From Alistipes sp. (GTDB lineage: Bacteria > Bacteroidota > Bacteroidia > Bacteroidales > Rikenellaceae), in contig JAGAOZ010000005.1 of assembly GCA_017623505.1 (NCBI GenBank), forward strand, positions 238,710 to 302,709: a stretch of 64,000 nt of DNA, given 5' to 3'. Made by a program: the position numbers and the translations under genes. This document shows positions 46,577-55,574 of the stretch, piece by piece. Within the stretch, counting starts at the first letter, position 1; every line of letters starts with the position of its first letter. Below the pieces are notes generated by a model, which searched no databases, had not been told where the DNA came from, and worked only from the letters and a program-made list of their open reading frames with translations.

Positions 46577-47341
46577 ATGGAGCAGAAATTGCGATTTGTG
46601 GCGATTATTCCGGCCAGATATGCATCGACACGTTTCCCCGGTAAACCATTGGCTTTGCTGGGTGGTAAGCCTGTGATTCAGAGGGTGTATGAACAGGTGT
46701 CGGCAGTTGTTGAGGATGCTGTTGTGGCAACTGATGACGAGCGAATATATGCCGCAGTGGAGGCCTTTGGAGGTCGTGTGGTGATGACCTCAACGGAGCA
46801 TCGTAGCGGTACGGACCGTTGCTATGAAGCTTATCAAAAATTGGGTAAGCAGTTCGATGTTGTAATCAATGTGCAGGGTGATGAGCCTTTCATTGCCCAT
46901 TCGCAGCTCAGAGCTATTATGGCCTGCTTCGAGGATGAACAGACCGAGATTGCGACGCTCGTAAAGCCTTTTACGGTGGAGGATGGCATCGAGGCATTGG
47001 AGAATCCCAACTCGCCAAAGGTCGTCGTGGATGCAGCATCGAAGGCAATATATTTCTCTCGCTCGGTGATTCCTTATCTGCGTGGAGTGGAGAGAGCGGA
47101 GTGGCTGAAGTGTCATACGTTTTATAAGCATATCGGTATGTATGCCTTTCGTAGCGAGGTGTTGCGTGAGGTGACGTCTTTACCGCAATCATCGTTGGAG
47201 AAGGCTGAATCGTTGGAGCAGCTGCGTTGGATTGAGAATGGATACAAGATTGGCGTGGGTATCTCTGATGTGGAGACGGTCGGTATCGATACTCCGGAGG
47301 ATTTGGCACGTGCCGAAGAGTTTTTGGCAAGTAAACACTAA
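46577..47341 (+). CDS. kdsB: 3-deoxy-manno-octulosonate cytidylyltransferase
   Basis: Makes CMP-Kdo for LPS inner core. 254 residues with the nucleotidyltransferase start IPARYASTRFPGKPLALLGGKP, the VATDDERIYAAVEAFGG segment, the STEHRSGTDR motif and NVQGDEPFI with the metal Asp, then HIGMYAFRSEVLREVTSLPQS. Length is normal. It is 10 bp downstream of lon and 12 bp upstream of kdsA, forming a lon-kdsB-kdsA-kdsD-ubiD run. Confidence 0.97.
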   Translation: MEQKLRFVAIIPARYASTRFPGKPLALLGGKPVIQRVYEQVSAVVEDAVVATDDERIYAAVEAFGGRVVMTSTEHRSGTDRCYEAYQKLGKQFDVVINVQGDEPFIAHSQLRAIMACFEDEQTEIATLVKPFTVEDGIEALENPNSPKVVVDAASKAIYFSRSVIPYLRGVERAEWLKCHTFYKHIGMYAFRSEVLREVTSLPQSSLEKAESLEQLRWIENGYKIGVGISDVETVGIDTPEDLARAEEFLASKH

Positions 47342-47353
47342 ACAAAATATAAT

Positions 47354-48103
47354 ATGAAACAATTTATCGCAGGACCTTGTGTGATAGAGTCGGCAGAGTT
47401 GCTGGATGAGGTTGCTAAGACGTTGGTCGATATCAATGCTCGTTTGGGTGTGGATATTATCTTTAAGGCGTCGTTCGATAAGGCAAATCGCACATCACTT
47501 TCGTCGTTCCGTGGCCCAGGACTGGAGAAGGGCTTGCAGATGCTTTCGGATGTGAAGCAGAAGTGGGGTTTGAGAATTTGTACCGATATTCACGAGGCAT
47601 ACCAGGCTGCGCCTACGGGTGAGGTTGCCGATGTGGTGCAGATACCGGCTTTCTTGTGCCGTCAGACCGATTTATTGGTCGCAGCGGCAAAGACGGGTCG
47701 TATCGTCAATATAAAAAAGGCGCAGTTCCTCTCAGGAGCAGATATGATATATCCATACGAGAAGGCTATGAACTCCGGTGCTAAGGAGGTGTGGCTCACT
47801 GAGCGAGGTAATATGTACGGCTATAACAATTTGGTGGTTGATTTCCGAAACATTGCCGATATGTTGGGTATCGCCAAGACAGTTGTTATGGATTGTACCC
47901 ATAGCGTGCAGCGTCCTGGTGCTGCCGGTGGTAAGACAGGTGGCAATAGAGAGTTTGTGCCTGCGATGGCTCAGGCTGCTAAGGCTTTTGGTGCCAATGC
48001 TTTCTTCTTCGAGGTGCATCCCGACCCAGATAAGGGTAAGAGCGATGCGGCAAATATGCTCTATTTGAAGGACTTGGAGAGTGTTGTGAAGAGCCTTTTG
48101 TAG
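47354..48103 (+). CDS. kdsA: 3-deoxy-8-phosphooctulonate synthase
   Basis: Condenses phosphoenolpyruvate with arabinose-5-phosphate to Kdo-8-phosphate. 249 residues with KASFDKANRTSLSSFRGPG, DIHEAYQAAPTGEVADVVQIPAF and DCTHSVQRPG signatures, and FFFEVHPDPDKGKSDA near the C-terminus. At 249 residues it is about 30 shorter than the E. coli enzyme, mostly at the N-terminus and the last helix, but all family blocks are present. It is followed 36 bp later by kdsD, which makes its arabinose-5-phosphate substrate. Confidence 0.96.
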   Translation: MKQFIAGPCVIESAELLDEVAKTLVDINARLGVDIIFKASFDKANRTSLSSFRGPGLEKGLQMLSDVKQKWGLRICTDIHEAYQAAPTGEVADVVQIPAFLCRQTDLLVAAAKTGRIVNIKKAQFLSGADMIYPYEKAMNSGAKEVWLTERGNMYGYNNLVVDFRNIADMLGIAKTVVMDCTHSVQRPGAAGGKTGGNREFVPAMAQAAKAFGANAFFFEVHPDPDKGKSDAANMLYLKDLESVVKSLL

Positions 48104-48139
48104 CGAGTGCAGATAACTAACCTAAATAGATTGAGAATT

Positions 48140-49096
48140 ATGACATCACAAGAAATACTTGCTTTGGCGCGCCAAACACTCAATATCGAGTCTGAGTCGT
48201 TGTTGGCTATGGCCGAGCGTTTGGATGAGCAGTTTGTTGCTGCGGTGGAGAGTATCCTTGCCTGTAAGGGTAAACTCATCGTTACCGGTATGGGTAAGTC
48301 GGGATTGGTAGGTAGGAAGATTGCAGCTACGTTAGCCTCGACAGGTACTCCGAGCTTTTTCTTGCACCCCGGAGAGGCTTTCCATGGCGATTTGGGTATG
48401 ATTTCTCCTGAAGATGTAGTTTTGGCTTTGTCCTATTCGGGCGAGACAGATGAGGTGCTGAAGATTGTACCTTTTATCCATAGTAACGGCAACAAACTTA
48501 TCTCGATGACGGGTAAGCGCGAGTCTGCTTTGGCAAAGAATTCCGATATTCATCTCGACGTAGGCGTCAAGACCGAGGCTTGTATTCTGCGCTTGGCTCC
48601 AACATCATCCACAACAGCCCAGATAGCTATGGGTGATGCCTTGGCTGTTGCACTGATGAAGGCCAGAGAGTTTACTTCGATGGATTTTGCTCGTCTGCAT
48701 CCGGGCGGTAGTCTGGGACGACGCTTGTTGATGACCGTTGAGAATGTTATGCGTAGCAATGATTTGCCTGTTGTGGGAGCTGACTGTAATGCGACAGAGA
48801 TGATTCACGCCGTTAGCCGTGGTGGCTTGGGCTTGATTATCATTGTTGAGAATGGTCGTGTGGAGGGTATTGTTACCGATGGAGATATTCGTCGTGCAAT
48901 GCAGTCGCGTCAAGCGGAGTTTTTCAATATTAAGGCAATAGATATTGCAACACGTTCACCTAAGACTATTGATGTCGGCGCGAAGCTTATCGAGGCCGAG
49001 AAGATGATGACTAAGCATAAGGTAAATACGCTTCTTGCTACCGATGCTAATGGAGAGTTGAAGGGCGTAATTCAGATTTACGATATTAAGTTGTAG
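48140..49096 (+). CDS. kdsD: Arabinose-5-phosphate isomerase (KpsF/GutQ family)
   Basis: Converts ribulose-5-phosphate to arabinose-5-phosphate for Kdo synthesis. About 318 residues: an SIS domain (VTGMGKSGLVGRKIAATLAST, FFLHPGEAFHGDLGMI) and two CBS domains (LPVVGADCNATEMIHAVSRGG; TIDVGAKLIEAEKMMTKHKVNTLL). The frame is open to a GTG at 48107; the ATG at 48140 (MTSQEILALAR) fits the family. Its stop overlaps the GTG start of the UbiD-family gene by 1 nt. kdsC, the phosphatase of the pathway, is not in the window. Confidence 0.96.
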   Translation: MTSQEILALARQTLNIESESLLAMAERLDEQFVAAVESILACKGKLIVTGMGKSGLVGRKIAATLASTGTPSFFLHPGEAFHGDLGMISPEDVVLALSYSGETDEVLKIVPFIHSNGNKLISMTGKRESALAKNSDIHLDVGVKTEACILRLAPTSSTTAQIAMGDALAVALMKAREFTSMDFARLHPGGSLGRRLLMTVENVMRSNDLPVVGADCNATEMIHAVSRGGLGLIIIVENGRVEGIVTDGDIRRAMQSRQAEFFNIKAIDIATRSPKTIDVGAKLIEAEKMMTKHKVNTLLATDANGELKGVIQIYDIKL

Positions 49097-50949
49097 TGTA
49101 TAAGAATCTAAAAGATTATATCGATAAGTTGGAGAGTGCGGGCGAATTGGTCCGCATTTCCGCTTTGGTATCTACCCACGAGGAGATTGCTGAAATCACC
49201 GACCGAGAGGTTAAACGTGAGGGTGGAGGTCGAGCTCTGTTGTTTGAAAATACGGGTACCGAGTTCCCTGTGCTGACAAACATGATGGGTTCGTCGCGCA
49301 GAATGGCTATGGCACTTGGTGTGGAGCGGCTGGAGGAGATAGGGGAGCGGATAAACTCTCTATTGGGAGATGCTCTCTCGCCAAAAGTAACGCTGATGGA
49401 TAAACTGCGTATGTTGCCTTTGCTGGCCGATGTGGCGAAGTGGTTCCCCAAGAATGTGTCGGGCCGAGGAGAGTGTCAGCAGGTGGTATGGCAGGGCGAC
49501 GAGGCGTCGTTGGAGCGATTACCTTTGCTACATTCGTGGGAGTATGACGGTGGGGCGTTTGTGACACTCCCTATGGTAAATACGGTGGATGCCGATACGG
49601 GTATACGCAACGTCGGTATGTATCGTATGCAGCGATTTGATGCTCACACAACAGGTATGCATTGGCACGTTCACAAGACGGGCGCACGTCATTACGAGAC
49701 GTATAAGCGTCGTGGTGAGCGTATGCCGGTTGTTGTTACGTTGGGTGGCGACCCTGTATACACCTATTGTGCTACGGCTCCTATGCCCGATAATATGGAT
49801 GAGTATCTGTTGGCGGGATTCCTGCGACGCAAACCAGTTAAGCTGGTTAAGGCTTTGACGTGTGATATACGTATTCCGTCAGACTGCGATTTTGTTATCG
49901 AGGGTTATGTTGATACTATGGAGCAGAAGGCTGTTGAGGGCGATTTTGGCGACCATACGGGTTTCTACTCTCTTAAAGATTTATATCCGCGTTTTCATAT
50001 TACTGCAATTACTCATCGCAAGGGTGCTATATATCCTGCAACCGTCGTGGGAGTGCCACCACAGGAGGATGCCTATATCTCGGAGGCGACAGAGAAGATT
50101 TTTCTTGCTCCGATACGGTTGGCAATACAGCCTGAAATAGAAGATTTGTGGATGCCCGTGGAGGGTACATCACACAATATAGCTGTTCTCTCCATCTCAA
50201 AACGATATGAGGCTCAGGCGGCGAAGGTGGCTCAAGCGATGTGGGGTGCAGGGCAGATGATGTTTAACAAATATATGTTGATTCTCCCTGCGGGAGAGTC
50301 AATTCGCTCATATGACTATTTGGGCAAAATGCTTCGTCGTGCCGATGTGCGGCGCAATATCGTTCGAACGGAGGGCGTTTTGGATGTTTTGGACCACGCT
50401 ACGGCGACGTGTGGTGTCGGTGGTAAGTTGGCCTTTGATCTGACAAGTGTCGATGTGCAGCAAGGTGTAGAGCCTGTGCGACTGCCTGAACAGTATATGG
50501 CGTGTGGCGGTATCGGTAGTTGCGATGATTCTCTGGCTCAGGAGTATGCAATATTGATACTGTTCGCCCAGGAGGGAAACTATGCGGATGTCGATGTGGC
50601 TATGTATTTGCAACAAAACAATATTGCGGGAATAAAGTATGTGGCGTTGTTTGATGCGGCGGCCTCGGCGGCTATGAGTCATAGCGATTTGTTGTGGCTC
50701 GCTGCGGCAAATACCGACCCTCGACGTGATGTGAACGCTTTGGAGTGTGATGCGTTGCTCTTCGATGCCCGCAGTAAAAAGCCTGGTGTGGGTGCTGCAC
50801 CTAAACGTTTTCCAAATGTGGTCACTTCATCAGCCGAGATAATCGCCAAAGTGGATGCACGTTGGTCGGAGTATGGATTAGGGGAGTTTGTAAGTTCTCC
50901 ATCCCTTCGCTATCGTACGCTCCGCCTCTCCAATAAAGCAGAGTGGTAG
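49096..50949 (+). CDS. UbiD-family decarboxylase (prenylated-FMN type)
   Basis: Member of the UbiD decarboxylase family often annotated as menaquinone biosynthesis decarboxylase; needs prenylated FMN made by a UbiX partner not seen here. 617 residues, longer than UbiD of E. coli. Features are MYRMQRFDAHTTGMHWHVHK, the EGDFGDHTGFYS segment with an active-site acid, and PATVVGVPPQEDAYI. The start is GTG in the overlap TAGTG with the kdsD stop. The C-terminal 150 residues (MACGGIGSCDD to the end) are an extension found in Bacteroidota members. The true substrate is not established. Confidence 0.88.
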   Translation: MYKNLKDYIDKLESAGELVRISALVSTHEEIAEITDREVKREGGGRALLFENTGTEFPVLTNMMGSSRRMAMALGVERLEEIGERINSLLGDALSPKVTLMDKLRMLPLLADVAKWFPKNVSGRGECQQVVWQGDEASLERLPLLHSWEYDGGAFVTLPMVNTVDADTGIRNVGMYRMQRFDAHTTGMHWHVHKTGARHYETYKRRGERMPVVVTLGGDPVYTYCATAPMPDNMDEYLLAGFLRRKPVKLVKALTCDIRIPSDCDFVIEGYVDTMEQKAVEGDFGDHTGFYSLKDLYPRFHITAITHRKGAIYPATVVGVPPQEDAYISEATEKIFLAPIRLAIQPEIEDLWMPVEGTSHNIAVLSISKRYEAQAAKVAQAMWGAGQMMFNKYMLILPAGESIRSYDYLGKMLRRADVRRNIVRTEGVLDVLDHATATCGVGGKLAFDLTSVDVQQGVEPVRLPEQYMACGGIGSCDDSLAQEYAILILFAQEGNYADVDVAMYLQQNNIAGIKYVALFDAAASAAMSHSDLLWLAAANTDPRRDVNALECDALLFDARSKKPGVGAAPKRFPNVVTSSAEIIAKVDARWSEYGLGEFVSSPSLRYRTLRLSNKAEW

Positions 50950-50966
50950 CATAAAGTAGGTGTGTT

Positions 50967-52037
50967 ATGGCAATATTCGAAAAGGAGGAGGTCAAGGGTT
51001 TGTCGGTATTGATGGTCATGCTGCTTATTCTGGGCTTGCTGGCGGTTTTGTATGGCAAATTTCAAAGTGAGCATGTAACTCAGCAACTCAATCGCCGTGG
51101 TAATATTGCGGCCGACACTCTCTCATATTTTAATCCTAACACATTCGAATATGAGGAGTTGCGTCAAGCAGGAGTGCCTGCCGATGTGGCTGTCAATATG
51201 ATACGATGGCGTCGTTATGGCAAGGTCTATCGTATGAAGGAGGATTTGGCTTTGGTGGGTGGTATGACAGACTCGTTGTATATGCTTCTGAGCCCCTACG
51301 CTGTAATTGATGACTCTTTGAGAATAGTCCCCGTGTATCGTGATTATGAAAGGTCGGTAAGTTCTCAAAGGCGGGATTTTCGCACAGATACCATTCCGTT
51401 ATCTACGTTTCGTGTAGATACGGCAGGTGTTGAATACCTCTCTCACATCGGCTTTTCGAAGCGTCAGGCTGAGGTTTTTGTGCAGTACAGGGATATGATT
51501 GGTGGCATATACAATGAGGAACAGCTGCGCAAGTGTTATGTGGTGAGTGATTCTATGGCGGTAAGACTTTTGCCTCATATCATATTCTCCGAGCCGGAGC
51601 TCTCGGAGATAGAGAAGAGTGGGTTGCTGGAGCTGAATAGCGCAGATACTGCGGCTCTGATTAAGATATATGGTATCGGAGAACGGAGTGCTGCGGATAT
51701 TATCCGATACCGTGATTTGCTCGGTGGATACTACTCTGTTGAGCAACTTTCCGAGATAAAAACCGTTACAGAGAGCAATTTTGAGAAAATTTTACCACAA
51801 ATTTGCTGTGATAGTTGCAAAATATCAAAAATTGATATTAACTTTGCGAGCCCAAAGGAGTTTGAGAAGCATCCCTATATATCTTCTCGGGCTTTGAGGC
51901 GGATAGTTAAACAACGACAATTGAAAGGAGGTTGGAGCAGAATCGAAGAGATGATCGAACAAGAGATATTGACTAAGGATGAGGCTGAACGTTTGGCCCC
52001 ATATCTTCGATTCAGGCATGATGCCACCTCGGAATAG
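50967..52037 (+). CDS. Membrane-anchored helix-hairpin-helix protein
   Basis: 356 residues with one N-terminal membrane helix (about 12-32, LSVLMVMLLILGLLAVLYG) and several helix-hairpin-helix units of the ComEA type: FEYEELRQAGVPADVAVNMIRWR, VEYLSHIGFSKRQAEVFVQYRD, LIKIYGIGERSAADIIRYRD and EKHPYISSRALRRIVKQRQ. HhH motifs bind DNA non-specifically, and ComEA binds incoming DNA in natural transformation. A role in DNA uptake or anchoring is inference; no comEC is in the window. It lies 17 bp downstream of the UbiD-family gene. Confidence 0.85.
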   Translation: MAIFEKEEVKGLSVLMVMLLILGLLAVLYGKFQSEHVTQQLNRRGNIAADTLSYFNPNTFEYEELRQAGVPADVAVNMIRWRRYGKVYRMKEDLALVGGMTDSLYMLLSPYAVIDDSLRIVPVYRDYERSVSSQRRDFRTDTIPLSTFRVDTAGVEYLSHIGFSKRQAEVFVQYRDMIGGIYNEEQLRKCYVVSDSMAVRLLPHIIFSEPELSEIEKSGLLELNSADTAALIKIYGIGERSAADIIRYRDLLGGYYSVEQLSEIKTVTESNFEKILPQICCDSCKISKIDINFASPKEFEKHPYISSRALRRIVKQRQLKGGWSRIEEMIEQEILTKDEAERLAPYLRFRHDATSE

Positions 52038-52130
52038 ATATTGGAAATAGGGCAAGAGTGGTGCGGGAGTGCTGCTGCCACAGAGAAAAAGTGAAATAAG
52101 TTGTAAAATTTTAAAATCAAGAATAAGATT

Positions 52131-52322
52131 ATGATTATCATGCAGGTTAAGGAGGGTGAGAATATCGAAAGAGCCCTCAAGAAGTTTAAGCGTAAGTATG
52201 AGCGTACAGGTGTTTTGAAGGAGTTGCGTCGTCGTCAGTATTTCACAAAGCCTTCAATCGCAAAGCGTGAGGCTATGCAGCACGCTATCTACGTTGAGCA
52301 CACATACCGTCAGGAGGAGTAA
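52131..52322 (+). CDS. rpsU: Small ribosomal subunit protein bS21
   Basis: 63 residues, basic, with VKEGENIERALKKFKRKYERTG and LRRRQYFTKPSIAKRE, an unmistakable bS21. The start MIIMQV uses the ATG at 52131. There is no Shine-Dalgarno sequence upstream, but AAGGAGGG occurs inside the coding region at 52149-52156 (codons for Lys-Glu-Gly). In Bacteroidota bS21 is known to help sequester the anti-SD of 16S rRNA. A terminator follows at 52345. Confidence 0.97.
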   Translation: MIIMQVKEGENIERALKKFKRKYERTGVLKELRRRQYFTKPSIAKREAMQHAIYVEHTYRQEE

Positions 52323-52344
52323 TACTTCCCCTCATAGGATTAAG

Positions 52345-52375
52345 GCCGTCAGTTATACTGTCGGCTTTTTCTTGT
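52345..52375 (+). terminator. Terminator after rpsU
   Basis: Arms GCCGTCAGT / ACTGTCGGC (one T-T mismatch) around TAT, followed by TTTTTCTTG, 22 bp after the stop. Confidence 0.75.
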
Positions 52376-52490
52376 TTTAGTGGCTGATTTTAATGGCTGA
52401 TGAAGGGCGTTTTTGATGCTGTAAAACAAATAAGTTTTTCTTTTTAAGAAAAAAAGCGTATATTTAAGCCCAAATTTATTTGTTAAAGCG

Positions 52491-53303
52491 ATGGTGGTTG
52501 AAATTATATCGGAGTATTTGACAACTAATAAACGATTGGTTGTGCCTAACTTGGGTGCTTTTATCGTTAAGAAGGTTGGTGAGCAGATTCTCTTCTCGAA
52601 CCTAATCAAGAGTGATGATGGAGTTCTGCGAGAGCTATTGGTCAATACCGGTCTGTCAGAGATAGAGGCGGCAGGAGTATTGGACCGCTTTGTCTTTGAG
52701 GTTAATTTCCGTCTTCAGAATAGCGGAGAGTGCGCTTTGAAGAATTTTGGCTATTTGCGTGTGGGCGCAAATGGAACCATCGCCTTTGAGTATAAGCCTG
52801 GTGTTGAGGGCGAGAGCTTGGATAAGGAGGTCGTGGTAGAGCAAGACACGCCTGCGCAGCCGGAGACTCAGGAGAATGTAACGGCACAGGAGGATGTCGA
52901 GTCGCTACCTCAGCAGGTTGATGAGAGCAACCCTGTAAAACGTGAAAATAAAGTTGTCGAGTTGGGAAAATCTCGATATGATGACAAGGAAGAGGTGCGC
53001 AAATCGACAAGTATTCGTAGGGATAAATCAATCAAGGGGCTGACTTATCACGGTGGCGGAGCAACTCGTCGTTCGTCGGGATATTCATCTTCTCGCCGCT
53101 CGAATGGTGTGGGTGGCTGGCTTTTGGTTTTGGTCGTTGCTGCGGCAATGTTGGCAATAGGAGTTTTGCTATACGATGAAATCTTTGGTGATAAGTCCGG
53201 GGATGCAGAGCCACAGACCACAACGCCACAAATCAAGGCTGAGCCAGGTGTAGAAAATCCCGATTTAGAGTATATTGAGCAAACATCGGAGTCGCAGGAG
53301 TAG
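52491..53303 (+). CDS. HU-domain protein with a transmembrane segment
   Basis: 270 residues. The first 95 form an HU/IHF-like domain of the Bacteroidota CCDC81-like type (IISEYLTTNKRLVVPNLGAF, ALKNFGYLRVGANGTIAF). A charged linker to about 205 includes a Ser/Arg-rich stretch (ATRRSSGYSSSRRSNG), then one membrane helix (GGWLLVLVVAAAMLAIGVLLY, about 207-227) and a short acidic tail. The DNA-binding fold would be cytosolic, tethered to the membrane. The sigma-54 activator gene begins 7 bp after its stop. Function unknown; nucleoid anchoring is inference. Confidence 0.82.
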   Translation: MVVEIISEYLTTNKRLVVPNLGAFIVKKVGEQILFSNLIKSDDGVLRELLVNTGLSEIEAAGVLDRFVFEVNFRLQNSGECALKNFGYLRVGANGTIAFEYKPGVEGESLDKEVVVEQDTPAQPETQENVTAQEDVESLPQQVDESNPVKRENKVVELGKSRYDDKEEVRKSTSIRRDKSIKGLTYHGGGATRRSSGYSSSRRSNGVGGWLLVLVVAAAMLAIGVLLYDEIFGDKSGDAEPQTTTPQIKAEPGVENPDLEYIEQTSESQE

Positions 53304-53310
53304 ATTATTT

Positions 53311-54525
53311 ATGTTTGAGAGTAACGATATAACCAACGTTAAACAACGCTTCGGCATTATAGGTAATGCGGAGGCGTTGAATAATGCTATTGGGATAGCA
53401 TTGCGTGTCGCACCCACCGATTTGTCGGTGCTTGTGACAGGGGAGAGCGGTGTCGGTAAGGAGTTCTTTCCTCGGATTATTCACGCTTTCTCGGCTCGTA
53501 AACACAATAAATATATCGCTGTAAATTGCGGAGCAATTCCCGAAGGAACTATCGACTCGGAGCTTTTTGGCCACGAGAAGGGCTCTTTTACGGGCGCAAC
53601 AGAGGCGCATAAAGGATATTTTGAGGAGGCTGACGGTGGTACAATCTTTTTGGATGAGGTGGGTGAGCTACCTTTATCGACACAGGTGAGATTGTTGCGT
53701 GTCTTGCAATCCGGTGAGTTCTTACGTGTCGGCTCTTCGAAGGTTCAGACAACAAACGTAAGAGTTATCGCAGCGACGAATAATAATCTGCTCAAATCCA
53801 TTGAGAATGGTCGCTTCCGTGAGGATTTATATTTCAGACTCAATACTGTACCGATTCATGTGCCGGCGTTGCGTGAGCGTAAAGAGGATATTCCACTGCT
53901 CTTCAGAAAATTTGCAGCGGATGTTGCCGTGCAATATAAGATGCCTTCTATCGCGCTGGAAGACGATGCAAAGGAGTTGCTGAAGAATTACTATTGGCGA
54001 GGAAATATTCGTCAGCTGAAGAATGTTGCGGAGCAAATATCTGCTTTAGAGAAGAGTAGAATTATCTCTGCTGAGCTCCTGCGGACCTATCTGGAGCCTA
54101 ATCAGAGTGCTGCTCCGACAATGTCATACAACTCTGGCAGCGGCGCATCAGATTTTGCTACCGAGAGAGAGTTGCTTTATAAGATTCTCTTTGATATGCG
54201 TAGCGATATCAACGATTTGAAACGTATGTTGAGCAGCTTGATGCAGGGTAATGTCGCTCAGCCACAACCTACGTCAGAAGTGATGAATCTTCTTCCACCG
54301 ACGGTAGTTGCTCGTCCTGAGGATGTCGATTATGCCGAAAGCGAGGAGATTGTCGAGGAGAGTCCCAAGGAGATGACCAAGGCAGATATGCAACGTGAGC
54401 AGATTTTGCGGGCTTTGAGGAATAACAAAGGTCGTCGTCGCGATGCAGCAAAGGATTTATTCCTTTCCGAGCGCACTCTATATCGTCGTATGAAGGATTT
54501 AGGTATTACAGACGCTGATTTTTAA
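53311..54525 (+). CDS. Sigma-54-interacting transcriptional activator without receiver domain
   Basis: 404 residues. AAA+ sigma-54 activator core from about 15: Walker A GESGVGKEFF, the GSFTGA loop (GSFTGATEAHKGYFEEADGG), Walker B TIFLDEVGEL, second-region arginine VRVIAATNN, and FREDLYFRLN. The C-terminus has a Fis-type helix-turn-helix (ILRALRNNKGRRRDAAKDLFLSERTLYRRMKDLG). No receiver or sensor domain precedes the AAA core, so activity may be set by level or by partner proteins. The frame is open to 53275, but the ATG at 53311 gives the standard start. It is in a run with HU-like, LptE, unknown and SecG genes. Confidence 0.95.
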   Translation: MFESNDITNVKQRFGIIGNAEALNNAIGIALRVAPTDLSVLVTGESGVGKEFFPRIIHAFSARKHNKYIAVNCGAIPEGTIDSELFGHEKGSFTGATEAHKGYFEEADGGTIFLDEVGELPLSTQVRLLRVLQSGEFLRVGSSKVQTTNVRVIAATNNNLLKSIENGRFREDLYFRLNTVPIHVPALRERKEDIPLLFRKFAADVAVQYKMPSIALEDDAKELLKNYYWRGNIRQLKNVAEQISALEKSRIISAELLRTYLEPNQSAAPTMSYNSGSGASDFATERELLYKILFDMRSDINDLKRMLSSLMQGNVAQPQPTSEVMNLLPPTVVARPEDVDYAESEEIVEESPKEMTKADMQREQILRALRNNKGRRRDAAKDLFLSERTLYRRMKDLGITDADF

Positions 54526-54529
54526 CGAT

Positions 54530-55066
54530 ATGAATATACTGAAAAAAATATCTGTTCGATTGTTGGCCCTTATGCTCGTCTTGAGCTGTTTTGGCTTTAC
54601 AAGCTGTATCTTTATGAAGGGTGGATATACCCTTTCGGGAGCTAGTATTCCGGAGGGTGCAACGACTTTTAGCGTTGCATACTTCCCAAATAATGCTCCG
54701 ATGGTCTCTCCAACGTTGAGTACGGCTCTTGTGGAGGCTTTGAAGGATAAATTCTCACGTCAGACCAAGTTGCAACTCGTAGATGAGGGTGGTGATTTCG
54801 CTTTTGAGGGCGAGATTATAGGCTACACCTCTACAACAGCTTCGGTGTCAAGTGATGATTATGCTATATTGAACAGATTGACTATTACCGTTAAGGTACA
54901 GTTTACTAACGTTATTGAGCCAGATAACTCATTTAACCAGACCTTCAAAGCGTTTGCTGATTACGACTCAACCCAACTTTTGACCGAGATTCAGACCGAG
55001 TTGGATGATGAGATTATTCAGCAACTTGTTACCGATATATATATGGCGGCTGCATCAAATTGGTAG
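54530..55066 (+). CDS. lptE: LptE-family LPS assembly lipoprotein
   Basis: Lipoprotein thought to plug the LptD barrel for LPS insertion. 178 residues; lipobox FTSC (about Cys26). The family pattern is YTLSGASIPEGATTFSVAYFPNNAPMVSPTLSTALVEALKDKF and the FEGEIIGYTSTTASV and LNRLTITVKVQFTN strands. LptE in Bacteroidota is poorly conserved, so the call rests on this pattern and on the position after a sigma-54 activator and before secG, a gene order I recall from other Bacteroidales. The gene starts 4 bp after the activator stop. Confidence 0.88.
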   Translation: MNILKKISVRLLALMLVLSCFGFTSCIFMKGGYTLSGASIPEGATTFSVAYFPNNAPMVSPTLSTALVEALKDKFSRQTKLQLVDEGGDFAFEGEIIGYTSTTASVSSDDYAILNRLTITVKVQFTNVIEPDNSFNQTFKAFADYDSTQLLTEIQTELDDEIIQQLVTDIYMAAASNW

Positions 55067-55069
55067 AAA

Positions 55070-55558
55070 ATGAAAAAAAATGAAAAAAATAATTCTGCCT
55101 CTGCATCAGGCTCAATAGTAATTGATAAGGAGGATTTGACACTCTTATCATCGGCCTGTCGGTGGAGTAGTGAGAAGGGTGATGCAGTGGGTGATGTTGG
55201 TGGTAGCGTGTGTTGTAATCAGGGACTTGCGCAGATACTGAAACAGCCTGAGATTAATGCTAAAGTTGTTGATGTTGAAGCACTTACAAGGCTTACTTCA
55301 ATGGAGGTGATTGATAAATTCCTCGACTGCGATAACTATCGCATCGTAGCAGATGAGGGTGCTGAGGTCGAGGATGTGGTAACTGAGGCTACGCTTGATG
55401 ACGAGGACGATTTGGTTAGTGAGGAGTTGGCTGAAATATACCTTTCTCAAGGACTTAATGAGCAGGCAAAACAAACTTATCGCAAATTAAGTTTGCTAAA
55501 TCCAGAAAAAAGTGTTTACTTTGCAAGACTTATCGAGAAAATAGAAAGTAATAATTAA
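55070..55558 (+). CDS. Small acidic protein of unknown function
   Basis: I do not recognise this 162-residue protein. There is no signal peptide. The N-terminal half is Ser-rich and weakly structured; the middle has an acidic stretch (ATLDDEDDLVSEELAEI), and the C-terminal 45 residues look like a single TPR-type helical pair (LAEIYLSQGLNEQAKQTYRKLSLLNPEKSVYFARLIEKIE). The gene lies 3 bp after lptE and 16 bp before secG, so it is co-transcribed. The start codon is followed by A8 and A7 runs, possible slippage sites. Confidence 0.7.
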   Translation: MKKNEKNNSASASGSIVIDKEDLTLLSSACRWSSEKGDAVGDVGGSVCCNQGLAQILKQPEINAKVVDVEALTRLTSMEVIDKFLDCDNYRIVADEGAEVEDVVTEATLDDEDDLVSEELAEIYLSQGLNEQAKQTYRKLSLLNPEKSVYFARLIEKIESNN

Positions 55559-55574
55559 AAAAATATAAGTAATT

